64,000 nt of DNA from Curtobacterium sp. Leaf261 (GTDB lineage Bacteria > Actinomycetota > Actinomycetes > Actinomycetales > Microbacteriaceae), in contig NZ_LMMJ01000011.1 in the NCBI RefSeq assembly GCF_001422205.1, forward strand, positions 51,535 through 115,534. The letters are read 5' to 3'. How positions within the stretch are numbered: position 1 is the first letter of the stretch; each line of letters begins with the position of its first letter. The notes beneath the pieces were generated by a model that worked only from the letters and a program-made list of their open reading frames with translations, was not told the DNA's origin and made no database searches. Below are positions 27,296-35,159 of the stretch, in pieces. Position numbers and translations under genes: made by a program.

Positions 27296-27655
27296 CTACT
27301 CCGGTTCGTCGGCGACCGTCGCGTCGATCGAGTAGTCGTCGTAGCTCTGCACGTCCGAGATCTCGACCCGGACGTCGTACCGTGTGCTGTCTCCCGGCAC
27401 CGACAGCGCACAGTGCTGCACGCGGCCGTTCTCCAGCGTGACGTCGTCGTCGCCGCAGTCGATGTCGGGCGTCGTGCCGTTGTCCACCGACTTCGCGAGG
27501 GTGGTCGCGACCAGCTTCTCGAACGCGGCCTTCGAGGCCACCACGTCGTCGTTCACCCGGTGGCCGCCCGTGCCGGCGGCGACGTGGAACGAGCACGCGC
27601 TGAGCGCGAGGCAGGCAGAGGCCACGATCACGATGGTGAGCGCGCCTCGGCGCAT
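27296..27655 (-). CDS. DUF4333-type lipoprotein
   Basis: The product is 119 aa. The signal peptide ends in the lipobox LSAC at residue 21, so it should be attached to the outer face of the membrane. The remaining domain of about 90 residues has two cysteines (DIDCGDDDV and VQHCALSV) spaced as in DUF4333 proteins and probably disulfide-bonded. GGGGGA precedes the ATG. Function is unknown. Confidence 0.75.
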   Translation of the reverse strand: MRRGALTIVIVASACLALSACSFHVAAGTGGHRVNDDVVASKAAFEKLVATTLAKSVDNGTTPDIDCGDDDVTLENGRVQHCALSVPGDSTRYDVRVEISDVQSYDDYSIDATVADEPE

Positions 27656-27789
27656 GGTCGTCCCCCGGTTCCCTATGGGGCGAACCTAGACGTCGGGCCT
27701 CTCCCGCACAGCCGGGAGGCACGAGCCGGTCTCCACAGGTCGGCCGCCGGTCCGCGACACGGGGCGTCGGCATGAGTACCGTCTGGTGC

Positions 27790-29166
27790 ATGGGAATCCA
27801 GACCACGCTCCTCATCCTCGGCGCAAGCGGGGACCTGTCCAAACGCCTGCTCATGCCGGGACTCGCGACCCTCCTCGACGTCAAGTCCGACTACGACGTC
27901 GAACTCATCGGTGCCGGGGTCGAGGACCTGTCCGAGGACGACTGGCGCGGGATCGTCAAGGACGCCTTCGAGTCCGCGGACTGCTCGGGCGGCCGGTTCG
28001 ACGAGGTCGTCGCCAAGTCGAAGTACCGGAAGGCGGACGTCACGAGCGCCGACGACCTGAAGGCGCTGCTCGCCGAGTGCTCGTTCGACCCGGCGATCTA
28101 CTTCGCGCTCCCGCCGGCGATCACCGAGAAGGCGTGCGAGCAGCTCGCCACGATGACGCTCCCCGATGGCATCCGACTCGCGCTCGAGAAGCCGTTCGGC
28201 ACCGACGCCGAGAGCGCCGAGAAGCTCAACGACCTGCTGCACTCGTTCCTGACCGAGGGGCAGATACACCGCGTCGATCACTTCCTCGGTCGTTCGACGG
28301 TGCTGAACCTGCTCGGACTCCGATTCTCGAACCGGATCATCGAGCCGCTCCTGTCGTCCACCCACGTCGAGAGCGTCGACATCATCTACGACGAGACGCT
28401 CGGCCTCGAGAACCGGGCGCGGTACTACGACCACGCGGGGGCACTGACCGACATGATCCAGAGCCACCTCCTGCAGGTGCTCGCCGTCGTCGCGATGGAG
28501 GCGCCGGCGTCGCTGAGCGCGGACGACCTCCAGTCGCAGAAGGAACTCGTGTTCCGGGCGATCAAGCCGTGGGGTGGCGACGCGTCGACCGCCGGCAAGC
28601 GGGCCAGGTACACCGCGGGCACGATCGGCGACCGGAAGCTCCCGTCCTACGTGGACGAGGACGGGGTCGACCCCGACAACGAGACCGAGACGCTCGCGCA
28701 GGTCACGGTCGAGGTCGCGAACTGGCGTTGGGCAGGTGTCCCGTTCACCATGCGGTCCGGCAAGGCGCTCGGTGAGCAGCGTCGCGAGATCATCATCACC
28801 TTCAAGCCGTCGCCGCACGTGCCCGAGGGCGTCAAGGGCAACCACGAGCAGGACAAGCTCCGCATCTGGATCGCCCCGGACGAGATGAGCCTCGAGCTCA
28901 ACGTGAACGGCCCCGGTGATCCGTACGAGGTCGACCGGGCCAAGCTCGAGACGAAGTTCAACCCCGGGCGCCTCAGCGCCTACGGCGAGGTCCTGGCGGG
29001 TGTGCTCGAGGGTGACGCCACCCTGTCCGTCCGCGGCGACAGTGCGGTGCAGTGCTGGAAGATCGTCCAGCCGGTCATCGACGCGTGGAAGCACGACGAC
29101 TCCCCGCTCGACGAGTACGCCGCCGGGTCCTCCGGGCCCGACAGCTGGGACAACCTGCTCCGGTGA
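27790..29166 (+). CDS. Glucose-6-phosphate dehydrogenase-like protein
   Basis: The product is 458 aa from ATG 27790; ATG 27772 is an alternative that adds six residues. Cofactor loop ILGASGDLSKR and EKPFG are intact. The substrate signature that reads RIDHYLGKE in typical Zwf is RVDHFLGRS here, so the His is kept but the Lys-Glu after Gly is lost. The protein is a little shorter than usual Zwf (about 480-510 aa) and is not next to tal, tkt, gnd or opcA. It is likely a paralogue rather than the main pentose-phosphate enzyme, possibly with another sugar phosphate as substrate. Confidence 0.85.
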   Translation: MGIQTTLLILGASGDLSKRLLMPGLATLLDVKSDYDVELIGAGVEDLSEDDWRGIVKDAFESADCSGGRFDEVVAKSKYRKADVTSADDLKALLAECSFDPAIYFALPPAITEKACEQLATMTLPDGIRLALEKPFGTDAESAEKLNDLLHSFLTEGQIHRVDHFLGRSTVLNLLGLRFSNRIIEPLLSSTHVESVDIIYDETLGLENRARYYDHAGALTDMIQSHLLQVLAVVAMEAPASLSADDLQSQKELVFRAIKPWGGDASTAGKRARYTAGTIGDRKLPSYVDEDGVDPDNETETLAQVTVEVANWRWAGVPFTMRSGKALGEQRREIIITFKPSPHVPEGVKGNHEQDKLRIWIAPDEMSLELNVNGPGDPYEVDRAKLETKFNPGRLSAYGEVLAGVLEGDATLSVRGDSAVQCWKIVQPVIDAWKHDDSPLDEYAAGSSGPDSWDNLLR

Positions 29167-29222
29167 TCGGCGGCGACCGGGCGCCGTGCCGATCGTCGGT
29201 CGCCGCGCGTACGGTCGGTCTC

Positions 29223-30008
29223 ATGACCAGTGTCGACGACATCCTCCAGACCGTTCCCGAGCCCGCCGGAGCGGACATCAGCGTCGGGGCGGTGGACTAC
29301 GACCAGGACGGCACGCCCCTCGAGGGCATCCTGGCGAAGGACACCGCGATCGGTGAACCGCGACCCGCCGTCCTCGTCATCCACGACTGGTTCGGTGTCA
29401 ACGAGCACATGGAGGCTCGCGTCACGATGCTCGCACGGCTCGGGTACGTCGCCTTCGCCGCCGACATCTACGGCAAGGGCGTCCGCCCGGGGCCGGAGGA
29501 GGCCGGGCAGCTCGCCGGGAGCTTCTACGGCGATCTGCCGCTCATGCGTGCTCGCGCTCGTGCCGGCCTCGACCGACTGCTCGCCGACCCCGACGTCGAC
29601 CCGTCCAAGGTCGCGGTGATGGGGTACTGCTTCGGGGGTTCGACGTCGCTCGAGCTCGCACGCAGCGGTGCCCCGCTCGCGGGTGCCATCTCGTTCCACG
29701 GCGGTCTCATCACCCACGAGCCGGCCGACGTGTCCGACATCGACGCGAAGCTGCTGGTGCTCACCGGTGCCGCCGACCCGATGGTCACCGACGACAAGGT
29801 GTCCGCGTGGCAGGACGAGATGCGCACCGATCCGTCGATCGACTGGGAGGTCGTGTCCTACTCCGGCGCGATGCATGCGTTCGCCGTCCCCGGGACGGAC
29901 TCCCCGGAGCACGGTGCCCAGTACCAGGAGCGCGCCGACCGACGCTCGTGGCGGGCGATGGAGGACTTCTTCGCAGAGCTCTTCGACGAGGAGCCGGCCG
30001 CGTCCTGA
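29223..30008 (+). CDS. Dienelactone hydrolase family protein
   Basis: The product is 261 aa from ATG 29223. Alpha/beta hydrolase with the DLH-type Cys nucleophile in GYCFGG, an Asp region TGAADPMV and the catalytic His in AMHAFAVPG. LVIHDWFGVNEHM and ADIYGKGVRP are typical of DLH-family hydrolases that are not tied to chlorocatechol degradation. Cytoplasmic. The preceding gap of 56 nt from the G6PDH-like gene allows an operon. The natural ester or lactone is unknown. Confidence 0.88.
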   Translation: MTSVDDILQTVPEPAGADISVGAVDYDQDGTPLEGILAKDTAIGEPRPAVLVIHDWFGVNEHMEARVTMLARLGYVAFAADIYGKGVRPGPEEAGQLAGSFYGDLPLMRARARAGLDRLLADPDVDPSKVAVMGYCFGGSTSLELARSGAPLAGAISFHGGLITHEPADVSDIDAKLLVLTGAADPMVTDDKVSAWQDEMRTDPSIDWEVVSYSGAMHAFAVPGTDSPEHGAQYQERADRRSWRAMEDFFAELFDEEPAAS

Positions 30009-30046
30009 CGCTCGACGGCCCGATGTCGGTCCCGGCGCGCCGTCGA

Positions 30047-30076
30047 TTGGCGTGCCGGGACCGGCGCTGATAGAGT
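30047..30076 (+). promoter_or_regulatory. Promoter of tRNA-Arg
   Basis: TTGGCG (30047-30052) and TAGAGT (30071-30076) are spaced by 18 nt, and the tRNA begins 22 nt later. This is a fair sigma70-type match for a stable-RNA promoter. Confidence 0.5.
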
Positions 30077-30097
30077 CTTCCTCGGTCGCAAGGCCAT

Positions 30098-30170
30098 GCG
30101 CTCGTAGCTCAATGGATAGAGCATCTGACTACGGATCAGAAGGTTGGGGGTTCGAGTCCCTTCGAGCGCA
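30098..30170 (+). tRNA. tRNA-Arg (anticodon ACG)
   Basis: A 73-nt cloverleaf: acceptor GCGCTCG/CGAGCGC, D-loop with TAGCTCAATGGATAGAG, anticodon stem-loop CTGACTACGGATCAG with ACG, and T-loop GGTTCGAGTCC. CCA is not encoded. The wobble A is presumably edited to inosine, to read CGU, CGC and CGA. Confidence 0.97.
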
Positions 30171-30194
30171 CACTGTTTGAGACAGCAGGAGAGA

Positions 30195-30231
30195 CGCCCT
30201 CGATCCCACCGGGATCGGGGGCGATTTCTTT
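30195..30231 (+). terminator. Rho-independent terminator of tRNA-Arg
   Basis: CGCCCTCGATCCC (30195-30207) pairs with GGGATCGGGGGCG (30211-30223) through 13 pairs including one G-T, with a 3-nt loop, followed by ATTTCTTT. It is the most classical terminator in the window. Confidence 0.9.
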
Positions 30232-30232
30232 G

Positions 30233-30262
30233 TGCGGTGCGGTGCGGTGCGGTGCGGTGCGG
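30233..30262. repeat. (TGCGG)6 pentanucleotide repeat
   Basis: Six perfect copies of TGCGG directly follow the tRNA terminator and lie 100 nt before the next gene. The run is prone to slippage but is not inside a reading frame I accept. Confidence 0.9.
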
Positions 30263-30362
30263 TACGCGGCGATCCTGCAGCGGTGTCGGCCCTCGTCGGC
30301 TCCCTCGAACTGGGTCCAGCACACTCGTCCCGCCGGGTTCGACGACGCCCTAGCGTGGACCC

Positions 30363-30641
30363 ATGCGCGATCGGCTCCGGCGACAGGCGCCCGCCCTCGT
30401 CCTCGCCGGGGTCGCGGTCCTCGCCGTGATCGTCTGCGTGACCGCTGTCCTGCACGTCCCCGACGGGCTCCTCCTCCCCGCCATCCGGGATGACCGGGGT
30501 GTGACCATCGTCGTGACACGGGAGCAGTACCAGGAGTTCCAGCAGGCATGGGCGATCGCTCGGGTCGCCGCCCTCGTCGCGCTCACCTGCGTGGTCGCGG
30601 CCGTCGGGTTCGCCGTCAGTCGTCGCCGTCGCCCGGTCTGA
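30363..30641 (+). CDS. Small two-helix membrane protein
   Basis: The product is 92 aa. Two hydrophobic helices (about residues 10-30 and 66-86) flank a short loop, and the protein ends in RRRRP, giving both termini in the cytoplasm. No family is recognised. Hydrophobicity and placement between an RNA gene and an ABC operon support a real gene, but the evidence is limited. Confidence 0.55.
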   Translation: MRDRLRRQAPALVLAGVAVLAVIVCVTAVLHVPDGLLLPAIRDDRGVTIVVTREQYQEFQQAWAIARVAALVALTCVVAAVGFAVSRRRRPV

Positions 30642-30771
30642 GCCGCGGTCCGTCACGCCGAGCTGCGCGCTTCGCCACGCCGACCCGAGCGGTCCTCCAC
30701 GCCGACCCGCGCGCTCCGCCGCGGGACCTCCACCTTGCGGGGGACGCGCGACCATCACCAGGCCCAATACC

Positions 30772-31731
30772 GTGGTGCGCGTGATCGAAGTCCAGAACCT
30801 CAGCAAACGCTACGGCCCGAAGCTCGCCGTCGACGACGTCTCGTTCGTCGTCCGGCCGGGCAGCGTGACGGGCTTCCTCGGGCCGAACGGCGCGGGCAAG
30901 TCGACCACCATGCGCATGATCATGGGCCTCGACCGGCCGACGAGCGGCCGGGCGACCGTCAACGGCCAGCCCTACCAGAGCTTCCGGGATCCGCTCCGAC
31001 AGGTCGGTGCGCTGCTCGAGGCGAAGGCGGTGCACTCCGGTCGGAGCGCGTACAACCACCTGCTCTCCCTCGCCGCGACGCACGGCATCCCGAAGTCGCG
31101 GGTACACGAGGTGATCGACATGACGGGGCTCGACTCCGTCGCCCGGAAGCGCGTCGGCGGCTTCTCGCTCGGCATGGGCCAGCGGCTCGGCATCGCTGCG
31201 GCACTGCTCGGTGACCCGAAGACCCTGATCCTCGACGAGCCGGTGAACGGCCTCGATCCGGACGGCGTCCTGTGGGTCCGTCAGCTCGCGCGCCGGATGG
31301 CCGCCGACGGTCGAACGGTGTTCCTGTCGAGCCACCTCATGAGCGAGATGGCGCAGACTGCCGACCGGGTCGTCGTGCTCGGGCGGGGCCGTGTGCTCGC
31401 CGACGCGCCGATCGCGGAGTTCGTCGCGGGCGGCGACCCTGCCGCCGGTGCCGCCGGGGGTGGCAATCGAGTCGTGGTCAGGACCCCGTCGCCCGATCAG
31501 CTCTTCGCAGCGATCGAACACGCGGCGGCCGACGGGGCGACGTTCTCGGCGACCCCGCGCGACGACGGTTCCTTCCTCGTGGTCGGCCCCGACGCACCCA
31601 CGGTCGGTGCGATCGCGGCGCACGCCGGTGTCGTGCTGCACGAACTCACCCCGACGGGCGCGAGCCTCGAGGAGGCCTACATGGCCCTCACCCGCGACGA
31701 CGTCGAGTACCGATCGGAGAACGGCCGATGA
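30772..31731 (+). CDS. ABC transporter ATP-binding protein
   Basis: The product is 319 aa from GTG 30772; GTG 30781 is also possible and no ribosome site is clear. Walker A GPNGAGKSTT, signature FSLGMGQRLGIA (in place of LSGGQ), Walker B LILDEPVNGLDPDG and the H-loop FLSSHLMSEM. An extra C-terminal domain of about 100 residues is usual for ATPases paired with ABC-2 permeases (DrrA/CcmA type). Overlaps the permease gene by 4 nt. Probably an exporter; the cargo is unknown. Confidence 0.92.
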   Translation: MVRVIEVQNLSKRYGPKLAVDDVSFVVRPGSVTGFLGPNGAGKSTTMRMIMGLDRPTSGRATVNGQPYQSFRDPLRQVGALLEAKAVHSGRSAYNHLLSLAATHGIPKSRVHEVIDMTGLDSVARKRVGGFSLGMGQRLGIAAALLGDPKTLILDEPVNGLDPDGVLWVRQLARRMAADGRTVFLSSHLMSEMAQTADRVVVLGRGRVLADAPIAEFVAGGDPAAGAAGGGNRVVVRTPSPDQLFAAIEHAAADGATFSATPRDDGSFLVVGPDAPTVGAIAAHAGVVLHELTPTGASLEEAYMALTRDDVEYRSENGR

Positions 31732-32603
31732 GCGCCCAGACACCCACCACGACCGACCAGCACCGTCACCGTGACGCCACGACACCGAGCGGTGTCGGGC
31801 TGAGCTTCCCGCGACTCGTCCGGAGCGAGTGGATCAAGCTCCGCAGCATCCGGTCCACGGTCTGGTGCTACGCGGTGCTCGTCGTCCTCACGATCGCGAT
31901 GGCGGTGCTGCTGGGATCCCTCGTGAACCAGGGCGGCCCGAGCCTGCCGGCCGATCAGGCGAACGGCACCCTCGTGAGCGTCAACACCGCGAGCGTCTCC
32001 ATCACCGCGCTCGTCGTCGGGGTCCTCGGCGTGCTCATCATCACCGGCGAGTACGGCACGGGCCAGGTCCGCTCGACGTTCACGGCGGATCCTGGGCGCA
32101 TCGGCGTGATCCTCGCCAAGGCGTTCGTGCTCGCACTCGCCACCTTCGTCGTGAGCGCCGTCGCCACGTGGATCGGCGTCGCGATCTCGGTCGGACTGCA
32201 GGCTGCGAACAACGTGCACGCCGACCTCGGCGACCCGGCCGTGTTCCTGCCCATCCTCGGCTCGTCCGTCTACGTGACGCTCCTGGCACTCCTGGCGTAC
32301 GCCATCGGGCTGCTGGTGCGGTCGAGCGCGGGCGGCATCGCGATCACGCTCGGCATCCTCCTCGTGCTGCCGGTGATCCTCGCGCTGTTCGCGGGCCTCA
32401 CGAACGCGGAGTGGATCCTCGACGTCGCGAAGTTCCTGCCGTCGGAGGCTGGAGGACAGCTCTTCGCGTACCCGAGCGGTGGAGCGGCCACTGGCCAGAC
32501 GGGTGTCGTGCTGAACGGGTGGGGTGGGTTCGCGGTCCTCGCCGGCGAGGTCGTCGTCGTCGGCGCCGCCGCCACGGCGATCGCGCGTTCCCGCGACGTC
32601 TGA
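31728..32603 (+). CDS. ABC-2 type permease
   Basis: The product is 291 aa from ATG 31728, coupled to the ATPase by an ATGA overlap. A cytoplasmic start (LVRSEWIKLRSIRSTVWC, typical of ABC-2 permeases) is followed by six membrane segments. Together with the ATPase it forms a two-gene exporter. No regulator or accessory gene adjoins it. Confidence 0.9.
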   Translation: MSAQTPTTTDQHRHRDATTPSGVGLSFPRLVRSEWIKLRSIRSTVWCYAVLVVLTIAMAVLLGSLVNQGGPSLPADQANGTLVSVNTASVSITALVVGVLGVLIITGEYGTGQVRSTFTADPGRIGVILAKAFVLALATFVVSAVATWIGVAISVGLQAANNVHADLGDPAVFLPILGSSVYVTLLALLAYAIGLLVRSSAGGIAITLGILLVLPVILALFAGLTNAEWILDVAKFLPSEAGGQLFAYPSGGAATGQTGVVLNGWGGFAVLAGEVVVVGAAATAIARSRDV

Positions 32604-32642
32604 CGCGTCGCGATCCAGCCGCGTCGCGTTCCGGGCTGCCAC

Positions 32643-32697
32643 ACCGGTTCGGGACATCGGGTACGGGAACGAACGCCGCCGCGTGTCCCGAACCGGT
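32643..32697. repeat. 14-bp inverted repeat with wide loop
   Basis: ACCGGTTCGGGACA (32643-32656) is perfectly complementary to 32684-32697 across a 27-nt loop. It begins 39 nt after the permease stop. It may terminate transcription or protect the 3' end. Confidence 0.6.
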
Positions 32698-32764
32698 TGG
32701 TCGGGCAGGTACACGGAACCGTGCCGGGTCCCGTCGGTCCGGTGATGCGCACGCGACCACCGTC

Positions 32765-32806
32765 GGACTGGAGGCGCGGTGCGGCATGGCACCGCGCCTC
32801 CAGTCC
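32765..32806. terminator. Bidirectional hairpin, GGACTGGAGG family
   Basis: A perfect 18-bp stem (GGACTGGAGGCGCGGTGC, 32765-32782, and its complement 32789-32806) with a 6-nt loop. It lies between the exporter operon and the convergent small membrane peptide gene. Confidence 0.8.
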
Positions 32807-32817
32807 GTCCCTCGCCC

Positions 32818-32877
32818 GGTCAGATCCCAGCGGTCACGGTCAGATCCCAGCGGTCACGGTCAGATCCCAGCGGTCAC
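32818..32877. repeat. Three perfect 20-bp tandem repeats
   Basis: The unit GGTCAGATCCCAGCGGTCAC is repeated exactly three times. The third unit contains the stop codon and last codons of the 37-aa minus-strand peptide at 32860-32973. Confidence 0.92.
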
Positions 32878-32973
32878 CACCGCGACGGCGCCGAGACCGA
32901 GGACGACCACGACGAGCGGGAAGAGCCACACGCTTCGGACGGGCCTGTGCTGATGTCTCCGTGTGTTCGTCAT
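32860..32973 (-). CDS. Predicted 37-aa single-helix membrane peptide
   Basis: An open frame of 37 codons from ATG 32973: a basic N-terminus (MTNTRRHQHRPVR) followed by one uninterrupted hydrophobic helix (WLFPLVVVVLGLGAVAVVTA) and stop. The positive-inside layout is what a small integral membrane peptide would show. GAGGG lies almost on the ATG, which is close for a ribosome site. The stop codon lies in a 20-bp tandem array, so the array appears to have grown at the 3' end of the gene. Confidence 0.45.
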   Translation of the reverse strand: MTNTRRHQHRPVRSVWLFPLVVVVLGLGAVAVVTAGI

Positions 32974-33081
32974 CCCTCGACGGTACGGAGCGTGCCCGGT
33001 CCGGCGCGTCGCCCGAAGGGACCGCCCCGTCCATTCGTTCGGATGAGTCCGCGATGGGTACCGTCCCTCCCGTCCGCGTGG

Positions 33082-33119
33082 GCTCGCTAGAGCGTCGCGG
33101 CCGCTCGCTAGAGCGTCGC
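33082..33119. repeat. 17-bp direct repeat duplicating a stop codon
   Basis: GCTCGCTAGAGCGTCGC occurs at 33082-33098 and 33103-33119 with a 21-bp period. The right copy carries the last codons and TAG of the Gfo/Idh gene; the left copy repeats them just beyond the gene. Confidence 0.85.
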
Positions 33120-34223
33120 CTCCGCCGGGTCCCAGTCCTCGGGGACCGGTTCGGGCTTCGTGACGCTCGACGCGATGTCGACCCGGGTGCCCGTGTCCGC
33201 GGCCTCGGAAATGGCGAGGAGCACGTCGAGCACGTGCGCTGCGACCGCACCGCTCGCGCGCTCGGTGCCGCCGGAACGGATGGCACGGGCGAGGTCGAGC
33301 ACGCCGGAGCCCCGGCCGTACGTCGAGCCGACCGCCGGGATCGTCCGCGGTGCGTCCGCCCCGAAGGTCCAGAGCTCCGAGTCGCCGTCGAAGCCGTTCG
33401 GATCCGGGACGACGAGGGTGCCGTCGGTGCCGTTGATCTCGACGAAGCCCGCCCGGGGGAGTGCGTGCTGGAACGAGAAGGTCGACTGCGCGGACTGGCC
33501 GCCCGCGAAGCCGATGAGCGCCGCGTGGTGCGTCGGCACCTCGACCGGGAACTGCTGGCCCGCGCGGGGTCCGCTGCCGATCGTCCTGGTGGTGTGCGAG
33601 GTCGACGCGACCGCCTGCACCGTCGAGGCCGAGCCGAACGCGTGCACGAGCATCGTCGCGTAGTACGGGCCCATGTCGAACAGCGGGCCGGCACCCTTCG
33701 CGAACAGGAACTCCGGGTTCGGGTGCCAGGCGTTCGGTCCGGGGACGTGGAACATCGTGGTCGCGGAGAGCGGCGTGCCGATGTCCCCGCGGGCGATCGA
33801 CCGGAGCGCCGTCTGGATGCCGGCACCGAGCACGGTGTCCGGAGCGCAGGCGACCCGGAGCCCGGCGGCGTCAGCGGCCGCGAGCAACGCGGCGCCGGAC
33901 GCGTGGTCGAGAGCCAGGGGCTTCTCGCTCCACACGTGCTTGCCGGCGGCGATGATCTGTCGACCGACCTCGGCGTGCACGGCCGGGATCGTCAGGTTGA
34001 CGACGATCTCGATGTCGTCGCGGGCCAGGAGTTCCTCGACGGAGCCGGATGCCGGGACGCCGAACGCCTCGGCCTGGGCGCTCGCGCGGTCGAGGGCGAT
34101 GTCGGCGACGAACTCCACCGACAGGTCGGGGAACTTCGTCATGTTCTCCAGGTACTGCGTGGAGATGTTCCCGGCACCGATGATCCCGACGCCGACGGGT
34201 CCTGACCCGCTCGCGGCGGTCAC
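33108..34223 (-). CDS. Gfo/Idh/MocA family oxidoreductase
   Basis: The product is 371 aa. Rossmann motif GIIGAGNISTQYLEN, EKP motif WSEKPLALD, and the C-terminal region HVPGPNAWHPNPEFLFAKGAG with FDMGPYYATMLVHAFG. This form is common in actinobacterial sugar operons. The start overlaps the stop of the upstream TIM-barrel isomerase gene by 4 nt. It is the second isomerase/oxidoreductase pair in the window, with gene order reversed relative to the pair at 24143-26286. Confidence 0.88.
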   Translation of the reverse strand: MTAASGSGPVGVGIIGAGNISTQYLENMTKFPDLSVEFVADIALDRASAQAEAFGVPASGSVEELLARDDIEIVVNLTIPAVHAEVGRQIIAAGKHVWSEKPLALDHASGAALLAAADAAGLRVACAPDTVLGAGIQTALRSIARGDIGTPLSATTMFHVPGPNAWHPNPEFLFAKGAGPLFDMGPYYATMLVHAFGSASTVQAVASTSHTTRTIGSGPRAGQQFPVEVPTHHAALIGFAGGQSAQSTFSFQHALPRAGFVEINGTDGTLVVPDPNGFDGDSELWTFGADAPRTIPAVGSTYGRGSGVLDLARAIRSGGTERASGAVAAHVLDVLLAISEAADTGTRVDIASSVTKPEPVPEDWDPAEATL

Positions 34224-34969
34224 TCGGTGCCCTGCGCGTCGTTCGCGTCGAGCCAGGCGAACGACTGGGCGATCCCCTCGAAGACGTCGCCCGCATACGC
34301 GTCGAACTCGACGACGCGGACGGCGTTCGGCGCGGCCGCGAGGATGGCGCCGACCCCGATGTCTCCGGACCCCGCGGGCTGCTGCAGCGAGGTGTCGTCG
34401 CTGATGGCACCGTCCTTGACGTGGATGAACCGGACGCGGTCGCCGAGGGACGCCAGGAGCGCGGGGGTGTCCGCGCCGCCGACGGTGGACCAGAACGTGT
34501 CGAGCTCGAGGACGACCTCGGGGGCCAGGTGGTCGACGAAGACCTCGAGGGCGTGCCGTCCGTCGATCCGGGTGCTGAGCTCCCAGTTGTGGTTGTGGTA
34601 CCCGAACTCGAGACCGTACGTGGCGGCCTGCTCACGGAGGGTGTTCACCCGGTCGGCGAGTGCCTCGACGTCGTCCGCGGTCTGCCAGCGCTCCGCGGGG
34701 ATGAACGGGTCGATGACGGTCTGGATGCCGAGGGTCCGGGCGGCCTGGAAGATCTGCTCGGGCGAGTCCGAGTCGATCACGGCGGCGTGCCCGGAGGGTG
34801 CGGTCACGCCCGTCGCTGCGAAGGCACGGGCGTAGTCCTCCGTGCGTTCGTGGAACCCGTAGGGCTCGACGGCGCTGAAGCCGATCGCGGCGAGGCGTGC
34901 GACGGCGGCGTCGAGGTCCTCCGCAACCGCGTCTCGCACCGAGTAGAGCTGCACTGATCTGGCGGCCAA
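34220..34969 (-). CDS. Sugar phosphate isomerase/epimerase (TIM barrel)
   Basis: The product is 249 aa from a TTG codon at 34969, with AAGGAG upstream. Xylose isomerase-like barrel: FSAVEPYGFHE, the conserved FGYHNHNWEL, LELDTFWSTVGG and IHVKDG supply the metal site. First gene of an operon with the Gfo/Idh oxidoreductase. A CTTTTGC inverted repeat stands at its promoter. The substrate is unknown. Confidence 0.87.
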   Translation of the reverse strand: MAARSVQLYSVRDAVAEDLDAAVARLAAIGFSAVEPYGFHERTEDYARAFAATGVTAPSGHAAVIDSDSPEQIFQAARTLGIQTVIDPFIPAERWQTADDVEALADRVNTLREQAATYGLEFGYHNHNWELSTRIDGRHALEVFVDHLAPEVVLELDTFWSTVGGADTPALLASLGDRVRFIHVKDGAISDDTSLQQPAGSGDIGVGAILAAAPNAVRVVEFDAYAGDVFEGIAQSFAWLDANDAQGTE

Positions 34970-34997
34970 GGGGACTCCTTCGTAATGGCGGGTGGGG

Positions 34998-35021
34998 CTT
35001 TTGCTGATGATGACGCAAAAG
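34998..35021 (-). promoter_or_regulatory. Inverted repeat at the isomerase promoter
   Basis: CTTTTGC (34998-35004) and GCAAAAG (35015-35021) are separated by 10 nt and centred 40 nt upstream of the TTG start, where a -10 region or operator would be expected. It is unlike the high-GC surroundings. Confidence 0.5.
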
Positions 35022-35060
35022 ATGTTCCAAGCCTAACGAAACCGGCTTCCGGGTGCGAGG

Positions 35061-35096
35061 GATGCGCAGGGTGCGCAGGGTGCGCAGGGTGCGCAC
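35061..35096. repeat. 9-bp tandem repeat
   Basis: Four units of GGTGCGCAG or near copies stand between the isomerase promoter region and the end of the acetyltransferase gene. Nothing else is evident in this 190-nt gap apart from the promoter region. Confidence 0.75.
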
Positions 35097-35159
35097 GGTG
35101 TCGCAGGTCCGAGCAGCGCGAGACCGCGACCGTGCCCGCGCGCCGCATCCCGCGCCCTG

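Noticed and set aside
32818..32877. CRISPR-like array
   Set aside because: Repeats are 20 bp and directly abutting, without spacers, and no cas gene is present. The same applies to the other short tandem arrays.
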